Part shown: positions 43,443-52,401 of the stretch, one piece after another | Layout: the number at the start of each line of letters is the position of its first letter | How positions within the stretch are numbered: the first letter of the stretch is position 1 | Origin: Kribbella caucasensis | GTDB taxonomy: Bacteria > Actinomycetota > Actinomycetes > Propionibacteriales > Kribbellaceae | Reading direction: 5' to 3' | Assembly (NCBI RefSeq): GCF_004361855.1 | Contig: NZ_SNWQ01000006.1 | Location: 310,001-374,000 of the forward strand | Length of the DNA: 64,000 bases | Made by a program: the position numbers and the translations under genes | Notes under the pieces: model-generated | Databases searched by the model: none | What the model was told of the DNA's origin: nothing | What the model saw: only the letters and a program-made list of their open reading frames with translations

Positions 43443-44585
43443 ATGAAGATCACCGGCTGGGAAGTGCTCACCCTGCCCGACCGCGGCGACAGCATGATGC
43501 TGGTCGCGATCGACACCGACGAGGGCATCCACGGCCTGGGCGAGGTCGGGATCAGATCGAGGCAGCGCGCGGTCGCCGGCGGTCTCGAGCACCTCGGCGC
43601 CCTGATCGTCGGCGAGGACCCGAACCGGGTCGAGCACCTGTGGCAGGTGATGTCCCGCAGCGGCTTCTACCCGGCCGACAGAATCCTGTCCGCGGCGATC
43701 TCGGCGATCGACGTGGCGCTCTGGGACATCCGCGGCAAGGCCCTCGGCGTCCCCGTCCACCAGTTGCTGGGCGGTCCGGTTCGCGAGTTCGTGCCCTGTT
43801 ACGTCCACCTCGGCGACGACATGGCGGACCGGCCGCGGTTCCTCGACCGGTGCCGTGCACTCGTCTCAGCCGGCTGGCGGCATTTGCGGTTCTCGGTCCC
43901 GCACGACGACGCCGCCGTCCTGGACGACCGGCGCAGCATGCGGGCCGCGATCGAGTTGTTCTTCCAGGTCCGGGAGGTGGTCGGGGACGAGATCGAGCTC
44001 ATCCTGGACGTCCACACCCGGCTCGACCCGGCCGAGGCGGTGACGCTGTGCCGGGAGATCGAGCCGGCCCGGCCGTACTTCGTCGAGGATCCGATCCGCG
44101 CCGAGCACCCGGACGCCTACCGGATGCTGCGCGCGCGGACCGGCGTACCGCTGGCCGCGGGTGAGCAGTTCGGGTCCAAGTGGGAGTTCGCCCGGCTGGT
44201 CGAAGGCGATCTGATCGACTACGCGCGGATCGATCTGGCGATCGCCGGTGGCATCACGGAGGCGAAGAAGATCGCGGCCGCTTGCGAGACCCATTACGTC
44301 AAGCTGGCCACGCACAATCCGCTCGGCCCGGTCACGGCTGCATCGTCGTTGCACCTCAACCTCGCCTGCCCGAACGTCGGCGTGCAGGAGCACCAGGCCG
44401 AGCCGGATCAGCTGCTCGCGGACCTGTTCACGGTCCGGCCGACCGTCGTACCGGGGCGGGTCGAGCGCTCGGATCTGCCGGGACTGGGGGTGGACATCGA
44501 TCGGGAGGCGGCCCGGCAGTACCAGGCGAAGGCTCGCGAACTCCCTCACCTGCACCGGCCGGACGGCTCCTTCACCAACTGGTAG
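43443..44585 (+). CDS. enolase-superfamily sugar-acid dehydratase (MR/MLE family)
   Basis: 380 residues. The N-terminal capping domain (about 1-120) is followed by the barrel with metal ligands in LILDVHTRLDP (Asp, about 181), YFVEDPIRAEHPD (Glu, about 207) and AAGEQFGSKWE (Glu, about 240). The catalytic-type His is in ATHNPLGPVTAASSLHLN. The sequence best fits dehydratases of acid sugars such as galactonate or mannonate. It is divergent from the LacI gene and probably degrades a sugar acid released from the imported oligosaccharide. Confidence 0.85.
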   Translation: MKITGWEVLTLPDRGDSMMLVAIDTDEGIHGLGEVGIRSRQRAVAGGLEHLGALIVGEDPNRVEHLWQVMSRSGFYPADRILSAAISAIDVALWDIRGKALGVPVHQLLGGPVREFVPCYVHLGDDMADRPRFLDRCRALVSAGWRHLRFSVPHDDAAVLDDRRSMRAAIELFFQVREVVGDEIELILDVHTRLDPAEAVTLCREIEPARPYFVEDPIRAEHPDAYRMLRARTGVPLAAGEQFGSKWEFARLVEGDLIDYARIDLAIAGGITEAKKIAAACETHYVKLATHNPLGPVTAASSLHLNLACPNVGVQEHQAEPDQLLADLFTVRPTVVPGRVERSDLPGLGVDIDREAARQYQAKARELPHLHRPDGSFTNW

Positions 44586-44597
44586 TGGGGCAGATTG

Positions 44598-44637
44598 ACG
44601 GGGCATCCCGGGGCATCCTGGGGCAACCCGGGGCAGA
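44598..44637. repeat. short tandem repeat (10-base unit, about four copies)
   Basis: GGGGCATCCC-GGGGCATCCT-GGGGCAACCC-GGGGCAGATC, four near-identical ten-base units just after the dehydratase stop, with a further GGGGCAGATTG before them. No function is evident. Confidence 0.7.
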
Positions 44638-44697
44638 TCGTCCACAACGGCAGTTTTCGTGGCTGCACAGGGTGTTCGCACACTTACAGTTACCGAC

Positions 44698-46020
44698 ATG
44701 TCAGAGGCCAACGGGTTGTTGCGAGCGGCACGTGAACGCACGCCGTCGCGTCGCGCACCGGGTGAGCACATGTCCCGCGCCGAGCTCGCCGATGCGGTCT
44801 GCGCGTGGTTGTGGGAGACGACGGACGTCCGGTACGAACTGGACGGGCACTACATCGCCAAGCTGGAACGCGGTGCGGTGCGCTGGCCAGGCGCGGCGTA
44901 CCGGTCCGGCCTGCGGTATGTGCTGGACGTTGCCTCCGACAACGAGCTGGGCTTCTACCCGCCCGGCCGGGTGGCGGCGTTCGAGCTGGACCTGACCACG
45001 TCGTCCGCGGCCGGGATCGACGACGAGCTGATCGACGCCGGGGACGAGTCGGTCGCGCTGCTCGCGCTGGCCGAGGAGTCGAACGTCGGCGACCTGACCG
45101 TCGAGCAGCTGCACGCGGACATCCAGCGGATCGCGCTGAACTACCTCAAGGTGCCGACCAAACCGCTGTTCCTGCGCAGCCGCGCGATCCGGGACCGGGC
45201 CTTCCGGTTGCTGGCCGGCCGGCAGGCGCCGAACCAGACGAGAGATCTGTACGCCGCGGCCGGCTGGGCGCTGACGTTGCTCGGCTGGATGTCGGTGGAC
45301 CTCGGCCGGCCGGACATCGCCGAGAGCCACAACCGGACGGCGTGGGCGTGTGCGGAGGCGGCCGACCACGACGAGCTCCGGGCATGGGTCCGCGCGACCC
45401 AGCACACGGCCGCGCTCTGGCAGGACGACTTCGGCCGCGCCGCCGACTACGCCCAGGCCGGGCTGCTGCACGCGACGGGCAGCTCCCGGTTGTTCCTGAT
45501 CAGCGCGCTGGCCGTCGACCAGGCCCGGGCCGGCCACCTCCGCGTCGCCCGCGAGACGTTGCACCAGGCCAAGAACACCTCGTCTGCGCAGGCCGACTTC
45601 GAGCTCGGCGGCCTGTTCCTCTGTACGCCGGAACGCGCCGAGGGCATCTGGTCCGACGTCCATCTGGCCCTCGGCGAAGCCCAGCACACCCTGGATCACG
45701 CCGACCACAGCATCAAGCTCTTCGAAGCCGAACCCCACGCCCGCCGCAACGTCGGCTCCGAACGCATGGCCCGACTCCAACAGGTCAAAGCCCACCTGGA
45801 ACTAGGCCACCCCGACGCCGCCGCCGAAGCCCTCTCCCCCGTCCTCACCACGCCCGCCGAGTACCGCGTCCGCCCCCTGATCCACCGCATCAGCGAAGTA
45901 GCCGCGCTGGCCCGCAGCGACCGCTACGCCGACACCCCCGAAACCCGCCTCCTGCACGAATCCATCCGCGAGTTCACCAAACGCCCCCGCCGCCGCCGAC
46001 GCACCAAGGTCTCGCACTGA
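44698..46020 (+). CDS. XRE-type regulator with TPR-like C-terminal domain
   Basis: 440 residues from the ATG at 44698. Residues about 5-75 form a divergent helix-turn-helix (MSRAELADAVCAWLWE ... HYIAKLERGAVRWPG), of the kind found in many actinobacterial regulators. The rest is all-helical, built of repeats rich in Ala, Leu and Tyr (for example AAGWALTLLGWMSVDLGRPD), resembling TPR-type peptide-sensing domains, and it ends in an Arg/Pro-rich tail. A role in local signalling or development is possible; target and ligand are unknown. Confidence 0.78.
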   Translation: MSEANGLLRAARERTPSRRAPGEHMSRAELADAVCAWLWETTDVRYELDGHYIAKLERGAVRWPGAAYRSGLRYVLDVASDNELGFYPPGRVAAFELDLTTSSAAGIDDELIDAGDESVALLALAEESNVGDLTVEQLHADIQRIALNYLKVPTKPLFLRSRAIRDRAFRLLAGRQAPNQTRDLYAAAGWALTLLGWMSVDLGRPDIAESHNRTAWACAEAADHDELRAWVRATQHTAALWQDDFGRAADYAQAGLLHATGSSRLFLISALAVDQARAGHLRVARETLHQAKNTSSAQADFELGGLFLCTPERAEGIWSDVHLALGEAQHTLDHADHSIKLFEAEPHARRNVGSERMARLQQVKAHLELGHPDAAAEALSPVLTTPAEYRVRPLIHRISEVAALARSDRYADTPETRLLHESIREFTKRPRRRRRTKVSH

Positions 46021-46095
46021 GGACCTTGAACACCATCCCGGGACCGCGCACAGTTCGTTTCGCTGTCCGCAGTCCCCGCTTCCTGTTCATGGTCC
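46021..46095. repeat. palindromic repeat, copy B
   Basis: 75 bases directly after the regulator stop codon, starting GGACCTTGAACA and ending TGTTCATGGTCC. By hand alignment 55 of 75 positions match copy A (16410-16336, opposite strand) with no gaps. Paired arms are conserved (GGACC/GGTCC, TGAACA/TGTTCA, GGGGAC or GGGAC with GTCCC) while the loop is not. Confidence 0.7.
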
Positions 46096-46101
46096 TGCTG
46101 T

Positions 46102-48318
46102 CTAGCTGCAGTAAGCGCGGATCGAGACAACATGCGCGCGCTGGGTGCCGTTGGTTGCCTTCACCACTAGGCGCAGCGCAGTCAGTGGCAGTGGGCGGTC
46201 GAGTGGGTGGCGGATGCGGCGGCGGTGGTTGGATTTGGCTGAGGCGATCGTTGTCCAGGGACCGTTGTTGTTGCGGGCCTGTAGGTCGTAGTCGCGGACG
46301 AGGGTTGGGAGGATCTCGTCTGGGGATCGGTGGTGGTGCAGGTTGATCAGGTCCTCCTCGACGTCGTCGTCCAGGATGACCACGATCTCGCCGACCTCCA
46401 CCGGCTCCGGCCAGGTCAGCTCGATCCACGGCTCGGGGTCCCACGCGAGATCCTCCGACGCCCAGAGCTGCGGACCGCCGCACGGGCGCGAATAGCCGCC
46501 GATCACCTTCGAGGCCGAGTACGCCGACGACTCGCCCGCCAGCCGTACGCACAACCCTTCCCGCTTCAGGATGTGCTTCCAGGAACGAAACTGTTCGGTG
46601 TACTGCTCGTCCGGCGCGGGATCGCGATGCGCGAAGTAGATCATCCCCGGCAGCGCCGACTCCGCCGTATGGACGGAAACCGACGGGTTTGCCTTCAGTA
46701 CGACGACCACGTTGCCGACCTGGTCCCAGGAGAGCGGCACCTCGATCCAACGCTTCTCGCCGGCGGGCACATCGACTGTGCAGGAGTCCAGCAGCTTCAA
46801 CGGCAAGTAGTTCTGCGGCTTCACCGGATCGTGCAACTCGACTGTCAACGACGTCGCCTCAGCCGCGTCCACCAGCAACTCGAAACCCTCCAACGAAGGC
46901 TCGACCGGCACCACCATCGCGACATCGCTCTCCAGCGGCAGCGTCCCCGACGACACCTCCACCGCCAACCGCCGCAACGACGAGGACGCGGTCGCCGACG
47001 CCCCGAGCGCCAGGTTCGCCGGATCGGTGTCGGCAACCCCGAGCACCGACGCGTCCGCCCGGTGCAACGCGTGCCGCACCAGCTCGAAGCGTTCCGTCGC
47101 AGCTGAACGAGGCGTCAACCCGTTGCGCAAGGCAACAGCTGACGCGACCCCGACCGCCTCCCCCAGCACCGCACATGTCGCCATCACCCGGGTCGTCCCG
47201 AACGCGACGTGACTCGCGCTGATGTTCCGCCCGGCCATCCACAGGTTCCGCACGTTCCGCGAGTACAGCGACCGCAACGGGATGTGGTAGTTCCCATCCG
47301 GATGCCAGTGCTTCGACCCGCGCTCCGTCGCATACACCCCACCCGGCGGGTGCAGGTCGATCGACCATCCCCCGAACGCGACCCGATCCTCGAACTCAAC
47401 CTGCCCCAGTACGTCGTGCTGCGTGAGCACGTGATCCCCCAGGAACCGGCGGTACTCGCGCTTTCCCGGCACCGACCCGATCCACTCCAGCGTCAAGTTG
47501 TCCGCGTCGAAGCGGCCCGAGTTCTTCAGGTAGTCCCAGATCCCGTAGACCACGCCCTGCAACTCGTCCCGGATCCGCTCGTTGTCGTCGACCACGTCCA
47601 GCTCGCCACCCCACTCGATCCACCAGTACGCGCACCCGTTGAGGTCCGACCGGATGATCCGCCGATCCGGGATCGACGTGCTGTTGATATCGCGTGCGAA
47701 CGAGGGCGGGACGAACTTCACCGGCCGGCCCGCGTCCTTGGTGTAGAAGAGGATCGTGCTGCCGAGCGTGTTGCTGTCCGGGATCTCCGGCGCCCACGAT
47801 TCGCCGTACTGCGACCTCGGCTCGCGTCCGGTGCGAAAGTCGGCGCCGGCGAGGAAACCGATCAGTCCGTCGCCCGAGCAGTCGGCGTACATGGGGCTGT
47901 GGAAGGTGATGTCCTTCTCCGAGCCCATCTGCCAGCCGGTGACCGAGGTGATCACGCCGTCGGCCGCTTCGACGGTCCGGACGTCGGTGTTGAGGAACAG
48001 CTGGATGTTCGGCTCCGCGCGGACCGCTTCGAGCAGGACGAGGTCCCAGTAGTACGGGTTGCCGTCGGGGTTGCGGTACTGGTTCTCGACGAACAGCTCG
48101 CCCATGATGCCGGTCTCCCGGGCGAAGTGCTGGACGCCGTGCGCGGTGGCGCCGCAGACCCAGACGCGAACCTCGCTGGACGAGTTGCCGCCGAGCACCG
48201 GCCGGTTCTGCACCAGGGCGACGGTGCTGCCCTGCCGGGCGGCGCCGATCGCGGCACAGATCCCGGCGAGACCGCCGCCGACGACGGTGAGATCGGTCCG
48301 GACATCGAGCTGCTGCAT
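46102..48318 (-). CDS. FAD-dependent oxidoreductase with C-terminal beta domain
   Basis: 738 residues from the ATG at 48318 (GAGGTG six bases upstream). N-terminal FAD-binding Rossmann motif VVGGGLAGICAAIGAARQG (about 12-30), followed by PVLGGNSSSEVRVW and, near residue 395, RNLWMAGRNISASHVAFGTTRV, which matches the FAD_oxidored family often found in polysaccharide-use loci. Residues about 480-738 form a beta-rich domain with no known catalytic motif. There is no signal peptide, so it acts in the cytosol. It is the last gene of the RpiR-linked importer operon; the substrate may be a sugar or sugar derivative. Confidence 0.8.
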   Translation of the reverse strand: MQQLDVRTDLTVVGGGLAGICAAIGAARQGSTVALVQNRPVLGGNSSSEVRVWVCGATAHGVQHFARETGIMGELFVENQYRNPDGNPYYWDLVLLEAVRAEPNIQLFLNTDVRTVEAADGVITSVTGWQMGSEKDITFHSPMYADCSGDGLIGFLAGADFRTGREPRSQYGESWAPEIPDSNTLGSTILFYTKDAGRPVKFVPPSFARDINSTSIPDRRIIRSDLNGCAYWWIEWGGELDVVDDNERIRDELQGVVYGIWDYLKNSGRFDADNLTLEWIGSVPGKREYRRFLGDHVLTQHDVLGQVEFEDRVAFGGWSIDLHPPGGVYATERGSKHWHPDGNYHIPLRSLYSRNVRNLWMAGRNISASHVAFGTTRVMATCAVLGEAVGVASAVALRNGLTPRSAATERFELVRHALHRADASVLGVADTDPANLALGASATASSSLRRLAVEVSSGTLPLESDVAMVVPVEPSLEGFELLVDAAEATSLTVELHDPVKPQNYLPLKLLDSCTVDVPAGEKRWIEVPLSWDQVGNVVVVLKANPSVSVHTAESALPGMIYFAHRDPAPDEQYTEQFRSWKHILKREGLCVRLAGESSAYSASKVIGGYSRPCGGPQLWASEDLAWDPEPWIELTWPEPVEVGEIVVILDDDVEEDLINLHHHRSPDEILPTLVRDYDLQARNNNGPWTTIASAKSNHRRRIRHPLDRPLPLTALRLVVKATNGTQRAHVVSIRAYCS

Positions 48319-48376
48319 GCATTCACCTCTCGAGGTGTTCGGGCGGTACGCCGGCGAGGGTGATCGCCGGCCCGCC

Positions 48377-49255
48377 TCAGGTGTCTGGGTGGACGACCGG
48401 TTGGCCCGGTCCGTTCGGGTGGTTCGCGGTGAGGTGGTCCGGGACACGCTGGGCGACCAGGACGAACAACAGGCCGGCCGTCAACGTGTCACTCGCGCGG
48501 CCGGCGAAGAACTCGGTCCAGCTGCCGCCGACCGCCGTACCGGTGTCGAGGGAGATGTCGGCCAGCCGCCCGATCGGCGAGTCGACGACGCCCGTGATGG
48601 CGATCGTCAGCGCGCCCTCGTCCTTGGATCGGCGGACGTACTCGAGCGTGGTCGGATCGGTCCCCGACCGGGTCACGACGAGCGCGACGTCACCCTCGCC
48701 GAGCAGGCCGGCGGCGATCTGCGACGACTGCGGTCCGTCGAAGAACCACACCGGGATCCCGATCCGGAGCAACCGGATGTACAGCTCCCGGGCCGGGATC
48801 GCGTCACCCCACTCGCCATAGATATGGGTACGCCGGGCGCCGGCGATCGCGTCGGCAACCCGGGTCGCGGCGTTCAGGTCGATCGAGGCGAGCGCGTTCC
48901 GCAGGGCGTTGGCCTGGGTGCTGGCGAGCACGTTCAGCACCTGCTCGGGCGGATCCGCCGGGCCGATCGCGAGGCCGATATCGCTGGCCCAGCCCGCCTC
49001 CAGACCACGGCCGACCTCCATCGCGAGGGCGGCCCGGAGAGCGGGGTACCCGGCGAAACCGAGGTGGGTCGACAACCGGGTCACGGTCGCCGCCGAGGTC
49101 TGCGCGGCCTCGGCCAGTTTGGTGATCGAGCCGCGCGCGACCTCGTCCGGGTTCGCCAGGATGTGCTCGGCGACCCGCTGCATCGCGCCGTTGAGGTCGG
49201 GCAGGGCCCGCTTCACCAGTTGCAACGGGCTCGGTGTTGCTGCCTTGTCGATCAT
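48377..49255 (-). CDS. MurR/RpiR family transcriptional regulator
   Basis: 292 residues from the ATG at 49255. N-terminal HTH_6 domain (about 20-85: ITKLAEAAQTSAATVTRLSTHLGFAGYPALR) followed by a SIS sugar-phosphate-binding domain (about 130-265: VALVVTRSGTDPTTLEYVRRSKDEG). It probably senses a phosphorylated sugar and controls the operon 53702-46102 in which it lies. It starts ten bases after the preceding gene. Confidence 0.92.
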   Translation of the reverse strand: MIDKAATPSPLQLVKRALPDLNGAMQRVAEHILANPDEVARGSITKLAEAAQTSAATVTRLSTHLGFAGYPALRAALAMEVGRGLEAGWASDIGLAIGPADPPEQVLNVLASTQANALRNALASIDLNAATRVADAIAGARRTHIYGEWGDAIPARELYIRLLRIGIPVWFFDGPQSSQIAAGLLGEGDVALVVTRSGTDPTTLEYVRRSKDEGALTIAITGVVDSPIGRLADISLDTGTAVGGSWTEFFAGRASDTLTAGLLFVLVAQRVPDHLTANHPNGPGQPVVHPDT

Positions 49256-49265
49256 GCGGTGATCA

Positions 49266-50645
49266 TCACGTATAGACGAACTGGGCACTCGCAACACCAT
49301 CGGTGTCGCTGACCAGCCGTACCCAGTGGGCGCTGAAGCCCGGCTCGAAAACATGGGTGTGGATCTTGCCCGGCTCGACTGTGAATACCTCGGACGCTCC
49401 GAACCGACCATGGCCATGGAAGTCGATCTCCAGGGTGATGTTCATCGGGGTGTCGCTGAAGTTCTCCAGGTGCAGGCACATGTTGTCGAAACCGGTCATC
49501 AGATATGGGTCGGAGGGTTCGCCGGCGGTCACCGGGGTCTCCCACCAGGGACCACCCCAACCGGCCGGTTTGCCGAAGTTCCACAGGTCGTCGGTCTTGC
49601 CGAACCACAGTCCGGACTGCGGTTCCGCCGTCGTCGGGTTCAGCCCGTGGCTGGGCGACGCGTTGTCGGCGCCCGCGACGAACATCCCGCGCCAGGAGCA
49701 GAAGTCGCCGAGCACCCACAGATGCGTGGAGATCGGCCGGACGCCCCAGATCCTGCCGCCGTACGCCCACGGGGACAGCTCGTAGAACATCCCGTGGTGG
49801 TCGAGCAGCAGGCGTTCGTGTTCGACCTCGCGGATCCGCGGCCACTCGGTCTGCCACTTGTGGTCGAAGCAGTGCGACGCCTTCGGCAGCCGGTACCGGG
49901 TCCAGCGCTGGTCGGATTCGGTGAACACCTCGAGGATCGCCGAGGCCTGGTCCCACCCGGACGCGAAGATCGTGCCGCCGAACTCGTGCCGCCCGCCGAT
50001 CGCGGTGAACGGCTTCTCCGCGAGCACCCGCCACTGCCGTCCGGCGTACTCCGCGAGCCGGCCGCGCGACCTCTGGCCGGCCCACTCGGGTTCGGCGTAC
50101 TCGTTGGAGCAGACCACGAGCCGGCCGAAGCTGGTGTAGCAGTCCTTGTAGTGCACCTTCATCTCGCCCTCGGTGCCGAGCTCGTCGTTGAGGTCGAACA
50201 GCTGGACGCATTCGAAGGTGGTCAGGTCGAGCTCGAACAACTCCCCTTCCATGCAGAGGACGTAGACGTGGGTGTCGGGTTTGGTCAGGTGTCGCGAGGT
50301 GCCGCAGACCCGGAGCGGCTGGAGCTCGGGGATCGTGGTGATCTTGTGGAACTCGTCGATCACGTGCGGTCCGAGCACCAGCTTCGAGGTCGGGAAGTGA
50401 ACGAACCGGTTGGTGTACGTGCCGTCGACGCCGAGCGTCTCGGGCACGATCTCCATCGTGAAGTCCGGGTCGATCCGGCGCAGGCTGACCCCGCCGCCGC
50501 TGGGTGCCTTGTGCGAGTTGTAGTTCTGCACGTAGAGCTTCCCGTTCCACGGCATCAGCGACCCGATGCCGAGCTCGCTGCGCGGCGGGCCGAAGTCGCC
50601 GACCTGCGCGAGATCCGGGAAGACACCTGAGACGTTGTTGGGCAA
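49266..50645 (-). CDS. conserved-looking protein of unknown function in sugar-import operon
   Basis: 459 residues, no signal peptide or membrane helix. It is rich in Trp, Gly and aromatic residues, with repeating beta-strand patterns (NGKLYVQNYN, GRLVVCSNEY, GGTIFASGWDQ, GRIWGVRPISTHLWVLGDF), so a beta-propeller is likely. The last about 90 residues look like a separate beta-sandwich (SDTPMNITLEIDFHGHGRFG). I do not recognise a family. It sits between the second permease and the RpiR regulator, so it most likely acts on, or senses, the imported glycan inside the cell. Confidence 0.8.
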   Translation of the reverse strand: MPNNVSGVFPDLAQVGDFGPPRSELGIGSLMPWNGKLYVQNYNSHKAPSGGGVSLRRIDPDFTMEIVPETLGVDGTYTNRFVHFPTSKLVLGPHVIDEFHKITTIPELQPLRVCGTSRHLTKPDTHVYVLCMEGELFELDLTTFECVQLFDLNDELGTEGEMKVHYKDCYTSFGRLVVCSNEYAEPEWAGQRSRGRLAEYAGRQWRVLAEKPFTAIGGRHEFGGTIFASGWDQASAILEVFTESDQRWTRYRLPKASHCFDHKWQTEWPRIREVEHERLLLDHHGMFYELSPWAYGGRIWGVRPISTHLWVLGDFCSWRGMFVAGADNASPSHGLNPTTAEPQSGLWFGKTDDLWNFGKPAGWGGPWWETPVTAGEPSDPYLMTGFDNMCLHLENFSDTPMNITLEIDFHGHGRFGASEVFTVEPGKIHTHVFEPGFSAHWVRLVSDTDGVASAQFVYT

Positions 50646-50654
50646 GGGATGCTC

Positions 50655-51479
50655 CTACTTGATGCCGGTGTGGGTCATGGCGGCGATGAAGCGGCGCTGC
50701 AGAATCACGAAGACGAGCAGCACCGGCACGATCGAGACGACCGACGCGGCCATCGTCAGGCCCGGCGCGATCTGGCCCTGCTCGTCGACGAAGTTCGTCA
50801 GGCTGAGCGGCAACGTGTAGTTCTCCGGGCTGCTGATCAGCACCAGCGGCGTCTCATAGTCGTTCCAGGACCAGACGAAGGCCAGGATCCCGAGCGCGCT
50901 CATCACCGGGGAGGCCAGTGGCAGGTAGATCCGGCTGAAGATCTGCCACTCGTTCGCGCCGTCCATCCGGGCCGCCTCGGCGAACTCGGCCGGCTGGCTG
51001 ACGAAGAACTGCCGCATCAGGAAGGTGCCGAGTACGGTGAACATGCCGGGCAGGATCAGGGCCCAGAGCGTGTCGTACAGGCCGAGCTTCTGGAAGTAGA
51101 TGAACCGCGGAACGAGCAACAGCTGGGCCGGGATGATCGCGGTCGCCAGGTAGAGCAGGAACAACTTGTCCCGTCCCTTGAACGAGATCCGGGCGAACGC
51201 GTAGCCGGCCATCGTCGCGGTGAACAGTTCGCCCGCGACCCGCAGTACCGCGACGAAGACCGACCGGCCGAACGCGGGCAGCACCGAGGTCTCGCCGGTG
51301 AGCACGGTCTTGAGGTTGTCCCACTGGACCGGATCGGGGATCCACTGCATCGGGATCCGGTAGGCGTCGACGTCCTGCTTGAGCGCGGTCGACAGCATCC
51401 ACGCGAACGGCGCGAGGAAGGCGATCGCGAGGATCCAGAGCGGGATCCCCCAGTACCACTTGGCTGCCTTGTTAGTCAT
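50655..51479 (-). CDS. carbohydrate ABC permease, MalG type
   Basis: 274 residues with about six membrane segments. EAA loop AEFAEAARMDGANEWQIFSRIYLPLASP (about 168-195). Second membrane subunit of the second CUT1 importer. Its start lies inside the end of the preceding permease gene (eight-base overlap). Confidence 0.9.
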   Translation of the reverse strand: MTNKAAKWYWGIPLWILAIAFLAPFAWMLSTALKQDVDAYRIPMQWIPDPVQWDNLKTVLTGETSVLPAFGRSVFVAVLRVAGELFTATMAGYAFARISFKGRDKLFLLYLATAIIPAQLLLVPRFIYFQKLGLYDTLWALILPGMFTVLGTFLMRQFFVSQPAEFAEAARMDGANEWQIFSRIYLPLASPVMSALGILAFVWSWNDYETPLVLISSPENYTLPLSLTNFVDEQGQIAPGLTMAASVVSIVPVLLVFVILQRRFIAAMTHTGIK

Positions 51480-52401
51480 TGAGGGCCCTTCCTCGCTGGG
51501 CGCGCCAGGTCAGCAGGGTCAGCGCGAGTACGCCGGCGAACGTCACCAAGCCGATCGCCGAGGCATAGCCGAACCGGTAGAACTGGAAGCCCGTCTGGTA
51601 CATGTAGTACGAGATCGTGGTGGTCGAGTCGCCCGGGCCGCCCGACGTGATCAGCGCGATCAGGCCGAATCCCTGGGACGCCCCGATGATCAGCGTGACC
51701 AGCAGGAAGACCGTTGTCGGCAGCAACGAAGGCCAGGTGATCGTGCGGAACTTCGCCCACGCCCCGGCACCGTCGATGTCGGCCGCCTCGTAGAGCTGCT
51801 TTGGCGCGTCCTGCAAGGCCGAAAGGTAGATCAGCGAGCAGTAGCCGACGCCACCCCAGACCGCCATCACGATCAGCGCCGGCAACGCCCAGTTCGACGA
51901 GGCGAACCAGCCGGGCTGGATGCCGAAGACCTCGAGCACCTGGTTGACCAGGCCGGCCTTCGGGTTCATCAGCATCAGCCAGGTCATCCCGATCGCCACC
52001 ACGTTGACGATGTACGGGAGGAAGAAGATCGCCCGCAGGATCGACCGTCCGGGCAGCGGCCGGTTGAGCGCGATCCCGAGCGCGAGCCCGAGGACGACCG
52101 TCAGCGGGACGCTCACCCCGACGTACAAGAGCGTCAGGCCGACCGCGTTCCAGAAGCCGGGGTCCCTGGCGATCGCGACGAAGTTGTCCAGGCCGGTGAA
52201 GGTGATGCCACCGACGCCGGAGACGAGGTTCCAGTCGGTGAAGGCGAGTGCGATCACGCTGACCAGTGGGATCAGGGTGAATGCGAGGACGCCGAGCAGG
52301 TTCGGCGCGATGAAGAGGAATCCGATCCAGCCCCGCGGTTTGATCCCGGGTGCCCGCTCGGCCCGTACGGCGGGGGCCGCGGCGACGGTGGCCGTGGTCA
52401 T
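51472..52401 (-). CDS. carbohydrate ABC permease, MalF type
   Basis: 309 residues with an Ala/Arg N-terminus and about six membrane segments. EAA loop KQLYEAADIDGAGAWAKFRTITWPSLLP (about 202-229). First membrane subunit of the second importer; it starts on a four-base overlap with the binding-protein gene. Confidence 0.9.
   Translation of the reverse strand: MTTATVAAAPAVRAERAPGIKPRGWIGFLFIAPNLLGVLAFTLIPLVSVIALAFTDWNLVSGVGGITFTGLDNFVAIARDPGFWNAVGLTLLYVGVSVPLTVVLGLALGIALNRPLPGRSILRAIFFLPYIVNVVAIGMTWLMLMNPKAGLVNQVLEVFGIQPGWFASSNWALPALIVMAVWGGVGYCSLIYLSALQDAPKQLYEAADIDGAGAWAKFRTITWPSLLPTTVFLLVTLIIGASQGFGLIALITSGGPGDSTTTISYYMYQTGFQFYRFGYASAIGLVTFAGVLALTLLTWRAQRGRALND

Noticed and set aside
44598..44637. 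Ten-base tandem units as a CRISPR array
   Set aside because: Units are contiguous with no spacers and there are no cas genes.
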